Source: UBA2421 sp964641895
Lineage (GTDB): Bacteria; Planctomycetota; Phycisphaerae; Tepidisphaerales; Tepidisphaeraceae
Length of the DNA stretch: 17,253 nucleotides
Reading direction: 5' to 3'
Assembly (NCBI GenBank): GCA_964641895.1
Contig: CAZXLA010000062.1
Span: 1-17,253, forward strand
Shown: positions 6,908 to 13,269 of the stretch, in pieces
Layout of the letters: every line of letters begins with the position of its first letter
Position numbering within the stretch: the stretch's first letter is position 1
Notes under the pieces: generated by a model
The model's database searches: none
What the model was told of the DNA's origin: nothing
What the model saw: the letters and a program-made list of their open reading frames with translations, nothing else
Translations under genes and position numbers: made by a program

Positions 6908-8728
6908 TTAGCGCCCACGCCGGTGCCGATGCCGGCGCAAAAGGCCTGATGTTGCAACACCCAGCAGCCCAAGAGTCGTCGGCTCGGGAACGATTGTGCC
7001 ACGTGGCACATCGGCGGCGACACTCGAACCAAAGTTGGCGGCGAGGATGGTGAAATCGTCCAGGTCGATCGACGACGAGTAGTTGAAGTTTCCGTTGATC
7101 CATTCCCCCGCCGATCCGAATGACGCGGCGAGCGCGGTGAAATCGTCGAGGTTGACGCTGCCATCAAGATTGGCATCGCCGGCAATCGTGCCGCGTAACA
7201 AGACCGCGCTGGCATCGACCGTTCCGAAGATAGCGGGCACTAAACTAAGCTGCGACGCCTCGGCATAACCCACCGCATACTGCGCGCCTTGACCGGACAC
7301 AATGCCGTTGCCGGTCATCGCCCCGCCGGCATATCCGGCGATAATCTGCGCCTTGATGGTCGCGAGGGGACTGCCATCGGCGGCGGCATAATCGACCACC
7401 AGCGCATTGTTGGTAAGCGACAATCTCGCCGTCGGCGTTGCATCGCCGGCGATCGTCAACGTGCCCACTCGGCTGGCGGGCGATCCCGGTCGCATTCGCA
7501 CTTCGCCTTGGTCGATGCGCAGCGCCTGGGCGCGAATGCCCGCGGGGTCGAATCGTCCTGCGCCGGTCTTGATGACATTAAACGTGCCGGTGGCAAAAGT
7601 GCCCACGGTTCCGGGGGCGATGTTGGCCACGGTGAGAATGCCATTGGCGTTAGCGACGTTGACTTTGAGATTGCGCGCCACCAGCGTCGTCCCGCCGAGC
7701 GTTGTGCCGCCGTTGACAAGAATCGTGTTGTTGATGGTGCTGCTGGATTGCAGGTTGTTGAGGATGACCGCATCGCGCGATTCTTCATGATCGAGCACGA
7801 TCGTTCCTGCGCCGTTCAACGTATAGCCACCCGTGGCATCAAACGTAATAACGGCCATTTTCTTCACGGTGTTAATCGTGACGGCGGGCGCGCCCACCGT
7901 GTTGGCTTTGAAGGTGGCGATGGCGGTCAATGCGTTGACAGGCCCATTAACCCAGTTGCCCACCGAATCATAGCTGCCGCCGGCGGGGTTGTTGAAGACC
8001 TGCGACGAGAACTGCGTCAGCGGCGTGAGCGCGATGTTGTCCCATTGTGCCGAGCGGTTTGGACGAAGCGTAAACGGCTGAATGTTCTGATTGGGGTCGA
8101 ACTCAATTTCAAGCCGTGCCACGCCCGCCGATGCAGCGAATTGCGAGGAGTTGAACGACTTATAAATGAAGTACCCACCGGCGCTGCTGGTCACGCCGTT
8201 AACGCTGATGGGTTCGACGAAGAAGCCCGCCGTCGGACCGCCGGGCACGGTCGGTTCGAGTTCGACACCGGCCAGATCGCCCGTGGTGAGGTCGGTATGC
8301 GGCGGCGGGCCGGCGAAACCGTAGTTCCACACATACGCCGACAAAACATAATCGGTGTTGGGCGCCAGCGCAACGTTTTGTGTAATCTTGTAGTTATCGA
8401 ATGCATCGATGCCGGAGGCGCCGAACAGTCTGCCTACCCTCGTTCCCAGCACCGATGATGGATTAGGAAGATTCGCCGGATCGGGTGCGCCGGCGGTCAT
8501 GAGGGTGCCGGCTTCGGCGGTGTCGGGCGTCCAACCGACGGGAAAGTTGTTGGCATCAACCTGTTCGAAATTCGAATTGGTGATGAGCGAGGAGTTGGTC
8601 TGCTCCGTCCCCGCCTGGTACTGACCCAACGGCAGTTGAACGCCGGAGTTGGCCAACGACCAACCCGACCCAACCAGCAAACTCGCCGCGAATGCGGACT
8701 TGGTGATCAACAACTTTTGCATCTTCAT
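6908..8728 (-). CDS. Secreted PEP-CTERM protein with dockerin-like repeat
   Basis: This 606-residue exported protein has a signal peptide at residues 1-26 (KLLITKSAFAASLLVGSGWS core, likely cut after SLA). Residues about 45-245 look like a carbohydrate-binding-type beta-sandwich, opening with NSNFEQ and GW and closing with WDNIALTPL. A long beta-rich, low-complexity region follows, similar to autotransporter-associated strand repeats. Residues 513-570 hold two dockerin/EF-hand-like units (GDANLDGSVNLDDFTALA and SIDLDDFTILAANFG). The tail has the PEP-CTERM pattern VPEPTTLGLLGVATSGLL followed by a His/Arg cluster, which targets proteins to exosortase for surface anchoring. The start is fixed by GGAGGAG just before the ATG at 8728. 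Substrate and partner are unknown. It is transcribed divergently from the sugar operon, suggesting but not proving a glycan-binding role. Confidence 0.88.
   Translation of the reverse strand: MKMQKLLITKSAFAASLLVGSGWSLANSGVQLPLGQYQAGTEQTNSSLITNSNFEQVDANNFPVGWTPDTAEAGTLMTAGAPDPANLPNPSSVLGTRVGRLFGASGIDAFDNYKITQNVALAPNTDYVLSAYVWNYGFAGPPPHTDLTTGDLAGVELEPTVPGGPTAGFFVEPISVNGVTSSAGGYFIYKSFNSSQFAASAGVARLEIEFDPNQNIQPFTLRPNRSAQWDNIALTPLTQFSSQVFNNPAGGSYDSVGNWVNGPVNALTAIATFKANTVGAPAVTINTVKKMAVITFDATGGYTLNGAGTIVLDHEESRDAVILNNLQSSSTINNTILVNGGTTLGGTTLVARNLKVNVANANGILTVANIAPGTVGTFATGTFNVIKTGAGRFDPAGIRAQALRIDQGEVRMRPGSPASRVGTLTIAGDATPTARLSLTNNALVVDYAAADGSPLATIKAQIIAGYAGGAMTGNGIVSGQGAQYAVGYAEASQLSLVPAIFGTVDASAVLLRGTIAGDANLDGSVNLDDFTALAASFGSAGEWINGNFNYSSSIDLDDFTILAANFGSSVAADVPRGTIVPEPTTLGLLGVATSGLLRRHRHRRGR
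6995..7010. repeat. Perfect 16-bp palindrome inside the PEP-CTERM gene
   Basis: TGTGCCACGTGGCACA is its own reverse complement. It encodes part of DVPRGTI, just before the VPEP motif. The same TTGTGCCAC half-site occurs in the hairpin at 6858-6877, 118 bp away, so a related palindrome lies on each side of the PEP-CTERM tail. Confidence 0.7.
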
Positions 8729-8956
8729 TTCTCCTCCGAACAATTGAGCTATCAGCATTAAGCGATGAACCATGAACAGTATAACCGCTATCTTGAACCT
8801 GCAACGCCGAGTTGGTTCACAATCCGGCCACAAGCGTCCGCGTCATGGACAATCTGTCGCTTGTGAGGGGGTTTCATCCGTGCGGAATGAAATACACGTT
8901 ACAATCGGCGCGTTCGCGCTTCGGGCGGCGCGTAAGTAACCTGAAAAGGACGATCG
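8729..8956. promoter_or_regulatory. Divergent promoter region between the PEP-CTERM gene and the sugar operon
   Basis: These 228 bp separate the starts of two divergent genes and must carry both promoters. TACAAT at 8900-8905 is a plausible -10 for the plus-strand operon, but the matching -35 is weak. AAAGGA at 8945-8950 is a good ribosome site for the SDR gene. It is the only intergenic gap of useful length in the window with no inverted-repeat element. No riboswitch or clear operator was seen. Confidence 0.4.
8731..8737 (-). promoter_or_regulatory. Strong Shine-Dalgarno of the PEP-CTERM gene
   Basis: GGAGGAG, read on the minus strand, lies two bases before the ATG at 8728, with the GGAGG core five to six bases away. 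It rejects the earlier in-frame start, whose leader would not look like a signal peptide. Confidence 0.75.
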
Positions 8957-9724
8957 ATGCGATATGAAAACCGTCATGCGGTGGTCACCGGTGCCGCCAG
9001 GGGAATTGGCCTGGCGACCGCCCGCGCGTTCATTCGCGAGGGCGCCAAAGTCTCGCTTCTGGATGTTGACGATTCGGCCCAGGCGCTGCCCAAAGAGTTT
9101 CCCGGCGCCGCCACTTTCTTCAAATGTGACGTGTCGAAATTCACCGACGTGGAAGGCGCCGTCCGCCGGGCGATTGATGTTTACGGCGACGTTTCGTTCC
9201 TGATCAACAACGCCGGCATTCAAACCTACGGCACCTGTGTTGATACGCCCGAGGAAGTGTGGGATCGCACGATCAACATCAATCTCAAAAGCGCCTTCCT
9301 TTGCAGCAAGGTCGCCATACCATCGATGCAGCGCGCGGGGGGCGGCGTGGTGGTGAATCTGTCGAGCGTGCAGGCCTTCCTCAGCCAGCATCAGGTGGCG
9401 GCGTATACCACGAGCAAGACGGCGCTGCTCGGGCTGACGCGCAGCATCGCGGTCGACTTCGCGCCGGCCATTCGATGTGTTGCGGTCTGCCCGGGAACGA
9501 TCGATACGCCGATGCTTCGAAGCGCCATTCAACTTTCACCCGATCCCGCCGCCGTGCTGCAGGAATGCCGCGATATGCACCCCGTGAAGCGCATCGGCAC
9601 GGCGGAGGAAGTGGCTGAGTTGATCATGTACCTTTGCAGCGACGCCGCGGGGTTCATCACCGGTCAGCCGATCCGCATCGACGGCGGGCTGGGGCTTGCC
9701 ATCGGCGGGAGCAAGAGAAATTGA
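8957..9724 (+). CDS. SDR family oxidoreductase (probable sugar dehydrogenase)
   Basis: This 255-residue protein is a classical short-chain dehydrogenase/reductase. The nucleotide-binding TGAARGIG is at residues 11-18, and an acidic LLDVDD follows strand two, which favours NAD over NADP. NNAG is at 84-87 and the catalytic S137, Y150, K154 triad is complete. The PGTIDTPM segment and the C-terminal TGQPIRIDGGL are typical of the glucose/fucose/rhamnose-type sugar dehydrogenases. Its stop overlaps the start of a lactonase-like gene (TGATG), so a likely pathway is oxidation of an aldose to its lactone by this enzyme, then ring opening. The exact sugar cannot be read from the sequence. Confidence 0.9.
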   Translation: MRYENRHAVVTGAARGIGLATARAFIREGAKVSLLDVDDSAQALPKEFPGAATFFKCDVSKFTDVEGAVRRAIDVYGDVSFLINNAGIQTYGTCVDTPEEVWDRTININLKSAFLCSKVAIPSMQRAGGGVVVNLSSVQAFLSQHQVAAYTTSKTALLGLTRSIAVDFAPAIRCVAVCPGTIDTPMLRSAIQLSPDPAAVLQECRDMHPVKRIGTAEEVAELIMYLCSDAAGFITGQPIRIDGGLGLAIGGSKRN

Positions 9725-10617
9725 TGGCAATCAGCCTCTCAAAAGCATCAACTTTCGCCGACGGGCTTGATCATCCCGAGTGCCTCGCCGCCCACCCCGA
9801 CGGCTCGTGGTACGCCGGCGGAGAGCTTGGGCAGATTTATCACATCAGCCCCGATGGCAAGCGTGTCACCGAAATCGGCAACACCGGCGGGTTTGTGCTG
9901 GGAATCGCCGTCAGCCCGGATGGCGCATGGCTGGCCATCTGCGACCTGAAACACAAAGCTGTTTTCAAATTCGAAATCGGTTCGCGCACCCTGAGCGAAT
10001 TCACCCGCGGCGGGGATGAGCCGTTTGGCATTCCCAACCATCTCGCGTTCACGCGCGACGGCCATATTTATGTGACCGACTCTGGCGCGTTCCGTAAGGT
10101 CACCGGAAAAATCCACTGCTTCAACCTCGAGGGCCGCGGCGGCGTGTGGCATCGTGGGCCGTTCAACTTCGCCAACGGCATCGCCATCGGCCCCGACGGA
10201 CAAAGCGTCTACGTCTGCTGCACATGGCTGCCCGGCGTGGAGAAAATTGAGATCAAGCCCGACGGCACGCCCGGCAAACGCAGTGTCTATGCCAAATTCC
10301 CCAAGGCATTGCCCGACGGTTTGGCGTTTGATGCGCGCGGAAATCTGTACGCATCGTGCTACGCGCCGGCACGCATCTACAAAGTGTCGCGCGATCGCAA
10401 GGTAAGTATTTTCATCGACGACTGGGAAGCCCACATGCTCAGCAACCCTACTAACATCGCGTTCGGCGGAAAGAACTTTGATGAACTCTACGCGGCAAAT
10501 CTGGGGCGATGGCATCTCACCAAAATCGCTGTGAAAACCAAAGGGTTGCCGCTGGCGTGTCATCCTGCGGTTGAGGCAAATCGTGGAGGGCGAGGCTCCC
10601 GCCGAGCCGTTCGTTAA
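9724..10617 (+). CDS. SMP-30/gluconolactonase/LRE-type lactonase
   Basis: This 297-residue six-bladed beta-propeller is of the SMP-30/gluconolactonase family, which hydrolyses sugar lactones with a single bound metal. Candidate metal ligands are E19 (DHPECLAAHPDG), N151 (NFANGIAI) and D198 (LPDGLAFD), with N105 (IPNHLAF) as a further polar ligand, in family order and spacing. There is no signal peptide. The start ATG overlaps the SDR stop in a TGATG, indicating translational coupling. The last 11-12 codons (NRGGRGSRRAVR) come from a repeat element whose left arm begins at 10581. The native C-terminus has therefore been replaced or extended, probably without harm because the propeller is already closed. 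Confidence 0.88.
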   Translation: MAISLSKASTFADGLDHPECLAAHPDGSWYAGGELGQIYHISPDGKRVTEIGNTGGFVLGIAVSPDGAWLAICDLKHKAVFKFEIGSRTLSEFTRGGDEPFGIPNHLAFTRDGHIYVTDSGAFRKVTGKIHCFNLEGRGGVWHRGPFNFANGIAIGPDGQSVYVCCTWLPGVEKIEIKPDGTPGKRSVYAKFPKALPDGLAFDARGNLYASCYAPARIYKVSRDRKVSIFIDDWEAHMLSNPTNIAFGGKNFDELYAANLGRWHLTKIAVKTKGLPLACHPAVEANRGGRGSRRAVR

Positions 10618-10665
10618 AATGACGTTGTTCGCGCACCTACTCGGCAGGAGCGTCGCCCTCCACGA
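10581..10665. repeat. Inverted-repeat element overlapping the 3' end of the lactonase gene
   Basis: Left arm 10581-10606 and right arm 10640-10665 are reverse complements at 24 of 26 positions, with core CGTGGAGGGCGA at the ends and GCCGAG inside. The spacer is 33 bp and contains the TAA stop of the lactonase gene. The element fills the gap to the next gene, which starts at 10672. From memory, similar palindromes translated as GRGGSRRA or NGSAGASPS occur in many planctomycete proteins. Confidence 0.88.
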
Positions 10666-10671
10666 CCACTT

Positions 10672-11919
10672 ATGAAGCCAATTCGCAAAACAATCTTCAG
10701 CCAACCGTCGTGGCGCATCGCCACGCCGCAGGTGGAAGCGTGGCTCACCGAGCTCGGCGGGCATCTCGGCCCCGTCACGTTCAAGCTCGGTCGGCGGAAG
10801 ATTACGCCGTTCAATCTGGCGCCATGGCACAGTGAGCGGCACGGTGAGCGATTGGGGAAGAAGCTCGCCAACTCTACCCTCCCCGTCATCAAAGTGCTGC
10901 GCGGCGATTTCTTCTGCCTTCCCTTCGGCGGCAACACCACGCCGTTTGGCAAAGAACGGCACCCCGTTCACGGCGAGACGGCCAACCGCAAGTGGCAGCT
11001 CGAATCGTTCGATGCGGGGAAAGATGTCACACGCATCCACTGCTCAATGACTACAACAGTGCGAAAAGGCCGCGTCGATAAACACATCGAACTCCGCCGC
11101 GGGCAGCACGCGATTTATCAGCGACACGTCGTGAGCAACATGAGCGGGCCGATGTGCCTCGGCCATCACGCGATGCTGAAGTTTCCCGATTCGCCCGGCT
11201 CGGGCCTGCTCTCATTCAGCCCGTTCAAGTTCGGGCAGACGTGGCTTGCACCGGTCGAGCGGCCTGAAAACCGTGGCTATTCCATGCTCAAGCCGGCGGC
11301 GGAATTCAGTTCGCTCGATCGCGTTCCGACCGTCTTCGGCGATACCACCGATCTATCCGTTTACCCCGCGCGGCGCGGCTACGAAGACCTCGCAATTCTT
11401 ATTGCCGACGATTCCAAACCCCTCGCGTGGTCGGCTGTGGTTTTTCCCGCCGAGCGATATGTGTGGTTTTCGCTGCGCGACCCGCGGCAGCTCGCCAGCA
11501 CCATCCTGTGGCTAAGCAACGGCGGCCGCCACTACGCGCCTTGGGACGGCCGACATGTGAACGTGATAGGCATTGAAGATGTCACGTCGTTCTTCCACCC
11601 GGGTCTGGCCGAAAGCGTCGCCGACAACCCGCTGTCCCGCCGCGGCATTAAGACGACTGTTACATTGAATCCGAAGAAACCGCTGATCATCAACTACATC
11701 ATGGGCATCGCCGACGTGCCGCAAGGTTTCGACCGCGTGGCCGACATCATCCCCGGCGACGGCATCGTGACCCTCGTTTCGCGCAATGGCACGAGCATGA
11801 ACGTGCCCGTTGATGTCTCGTGGCTCGCTGTAGCGACGCCCGTCTCGGGCGTTCTCGAAGAGAGCCGGAAGAAACGGCCGGCACCACCACAGCGGCCTCG
11901 CCACCCGGAGGGCTCCTGA
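10672..11919 (+). CDS. Galactose-mutarotase-like (aldose 1-epimerase-like) protein
   Basis: This 415-residue protein has no signal peptide and a beta-rich composition. Segments such as GGHLGPVTF, PFGGNTTPF, HPVHGETANRKW and WLSNGGRHYAPWDGRHVNVIGIED look like the beta-sandwich of aldose 1-epimerase-type proteins. H974-like catalytic assignments cannot be made safely, although the HPVHGE segment is where a functional His could lie. It is probably a sugar-binding or epimerising enzyme working with the SDR and lactonase before it. The C-terminus (about 20 residues rich in Arg and Pro) looks unstructured. The stop overlaps the start of the next gene (TGATG), so the two are translated together. The superfamily is moderately sure; the reaction is unknown. 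Confidence 0.68.
   Translation: MKPIRKTIFSQPSWRIATPQVEAWLTELGGHLGPVTFKLGRRKITPFNLAPWHSERHGERLGKKLANSTLPVIKVLRGDFFCLPFGGNTTPFGKERHPVHGETANRKWQLESFDAGKDVTRIHCSMTTTVRKGRVDKHIELRRGQHAIYQRHVVSNMSGPMCLGHHAMLKFPDSPGSGLLSFSPFKFGQTWLAPVERPENRGYSMLKPAAEFSSLDRVPTVFGDTTDLSVYPARRGYEDLAILIADDSKPLAWSAVVFPAERYVWFSLRDPRQLASTILWLSNGGRHYAPWDGRHVNVIGIEDVTSFFHPGLAESVADNPLSRRGIKTTVTLNPKKPLIINYIMGIADVPQGFDRVADIIPGDGIVTLVSRNGTSMNVPVDVSWLAVATPVSGVLEESRKKRPAPPQRPRHPEGS
11907..11912 (+). promoter_or_regulatory. Shine-Dalgarno of the DUF4185 gene inside the preceding gene
   Basis: GGAGGG lies six bases before the ATG at 11919, within the last codons of the mutarotase-like gene. It selects this ATG over an earlier in-frame start at 11820, which would overlap the upstream gene by 100 bp. 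Confidence 0.75.
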
Positions 11920-13109
11920 TGTCCCAGCGACCCATTGCTGTATTACGAGCGCGCGATCTCGGCCCGCAGTTCGTTAACAACTCACACCGCATGGTGGGAC
12001 AGGATGGCGCGTTCTCGTTCCCGCTGCCCGATGGTTCAAGCTTCTGGTTCTTCGGCGATACGCTCATCGGCGCGCGCCCGAAAGGTTGTTCGCCGTGGAT
12101 GATCGACGGCAAAATGGTCGATCACCGCGACATGACCGGTCAAGGTCCGTATGAGCAGATGATCAATAACACCGGCTTGATCCTGCCGGCGCAATCCGCC
12201 CAGGGCGGCCTGCGCGATTTTAAATACATCACCACGGCGCCCGGGCAACTGAAGAACCTGATTCCGCTGCAAGGCGAAGAACACCCTGATTGGGACCGCA
12301 TGTGGTGCCAGGGCGGCATTGCGATCGATGAAAAGATCGTGCTGTCGTTCATTCAAGTGAAGATGATCGAGAAGAACGCCACGCCGCTGCCGATTGGGTT
12401 TGAAATTGTCGGAAGCGGATTGGCCGTCTCTCCCCCTCCATGTACTCAGGGAGGGGGCCGGGGGGAGGGTTCTTCTCCGACGGTCGATTGCGCAATTCTA
12501 CAGAAGAACCCTCCCGCCCAACCCCCTCCCGGAGTACCAGGAGGGGCAGCATTTCGCCGCGTTATTCACAAAAGTGCGCACATTCTCTTCGCCGCCGATG
12601 AACCGCATTTCGGCGTCGCATTCCTCGCCTTGGGCGACACCGTGTACATCTACGGCACCGTCAATCAACCCGGCGGTCATCGCGCCTTTGTCGCGCGAAC
12701 CGTGCCGTCGCAAATCACCGACGTAGCGACTTACGAATACTTCGCCGGCGGCGAGCGCTGGTCGCGCGCGCTTTCCGACGCCGCTCCGCTCTTCGGCAAC
12801 ATGCCCAGCGAAATGTCGGTGTCGTACAACGAATTCCTTGGCGCGTATCTCGCGGTTCATAGTTTGGATTTATCTGGAAAGATCGTCGGCCGAACCGCGC
12901 CCAATCCGTGGGGACCGTGGAGCGGGCCGGTCACGCTCTGGCAGATCGAACCCGCGCCGCTCGCATACGAGCTGCCGTACCCCTTCCGCCTCACGTACGC
13001 CGGCAAAGAACACCCGCAACTTTCGCCCGACGGCGGGAAGACGATCTATCTGACTTACATTGAGTTTGAAGAGTATTTTCCGCATTTGGTTGAAGTGGAG
13101 TTGGCATGA
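11919..13109 (+). CDS. DUF4185 domain-containing beta-propeller protein with repeat insertion
   Basis: This 396-residue protein resembles the DUF4185 family: GQDGAFSFPLPDGSSFWFFG at residues 26-45 contains the characteristic aromatic-FFGDT strand, DEPHFGVAFLALGDTVYIYG lies in the middle, and EMSVSYNEFLGAYLAVHS and NPWGPWSGPVTLW lie near the end. Members of this superfamily include glycoside hydrolases acting on D-arabinan (GH183), so a glycosidase-like role is possible. There is no signal peptide. Residues about 171-210 (SPPPCTQGGGRGEG to PPPGVPGG) are encoded by an inverted-repeat element inserted in frame between two propeller strands. The gene is coupled to the one before. The family call is good; the activity is not established. 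Confidence 0.78.
   Translation: MSQRPIAVLRARDLGPQFVNNSHRMVGQDGAFSFPLPDGSSFWFFGDTLIGARPKGCSPWMIDGKMVDHRDMTGQGPYEQMINNTGLILPAQSAQGGLRDFKYITTAPGQLKNLIPLQGEEHPDWDRMWCQGGIAIDEKIVLSFIQVKMIEKNATPLPIGFEIVGSGLAVSPPPCTQGGGRGEGSSPTVDCAILQKNPPAQPPPGVPGGAAFRRVIHKSAHILFAADEPHFGVAFLALGDTVYIYGTVNQPGGHRAFVARTVPSQITDVATYEYFAGGERWSRALSDAAPLFGNMPSEMSVSYNEFLGAYLAVHSLDLSGKIVGRTAPNPWGPWSGPVTLWQIEPAPLAYELPYPFRLTYAGKEHPQLSPDGGKTIYLTYIEFEEYFPHLVEVELA
12431..12547. repeat. In-frame inverted-repeat element inside the DUF4185 gene
   Basis: Left arm 12431-12475 and right arm 12503-12547 are imperfect reverse complements over about 45 bp, sharing the CCCCTCC, GTACTC, GGGAGGGGG and GGGAGGGTTCTTC blocks. The spacer is only 27 bp. 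The element is 117 bp, exactly 39 codons, and has no stop in the host frame. Its product is rich in Pro and Gly, unlike the surrounding propeller sequence. From memory, GGGAGAGGGC-type palindromes of this kind are usually intergenic. Confidence 0.9.
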
Positions 13110-13129
13110 GCAATGCCACCGCAGAATTC

Positions 13130-13227
13130 CGGTGGGGCAGCCATTCCTGTCTGCCACGGCATTCCATGCCGTTCAAACTTTTATATCGCGTGAACGCGAT
13201 GACAGACAGGAATGTCTGCCTCACCGT
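13130..13227. repeat. Inverted-repeat element with ATTCCTGTCTG arms
   Basis: Left arm about 13130-13157 and right arm about 13198-13227 are reverse complements with three to four mismatches; the core is ATTCCTGTCTG. The spacer includes GGCATTCCATGCC, itself nearly palindromic. It fills the 160-bp gap between the DUF4185 gene and the glycosidase gene. Its arms resemble the shorter elements at 15354-15386 and 16403-16435 (GACATTCCTGTCTG core). Confidence 0.85.
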
Positions 13228-13269
13228 GTCAAAAGCGTGCAAGCGTGCTGGCCCGAAAGGACGTTCTAA

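Noticed and set aside
6995..7010. Sigma-54 promoter suggested by TGGCACA
   Set aside because: The -12 TTGC element at the required spacing is absent and the site lies in coding sequence.
7289..8458. 389-codon open frame on the plus strand
   Set aside because: Antisense to the PEP-CTERM gene, whose signal peptide, dockerin and sorting tail are clear.
9748..11040. 430-codon open frame on the minus strand
   Set aside because: Spans two plus-strand genes and a repeat; no domain seen. NGSAGASPS in it is the translated repeat.
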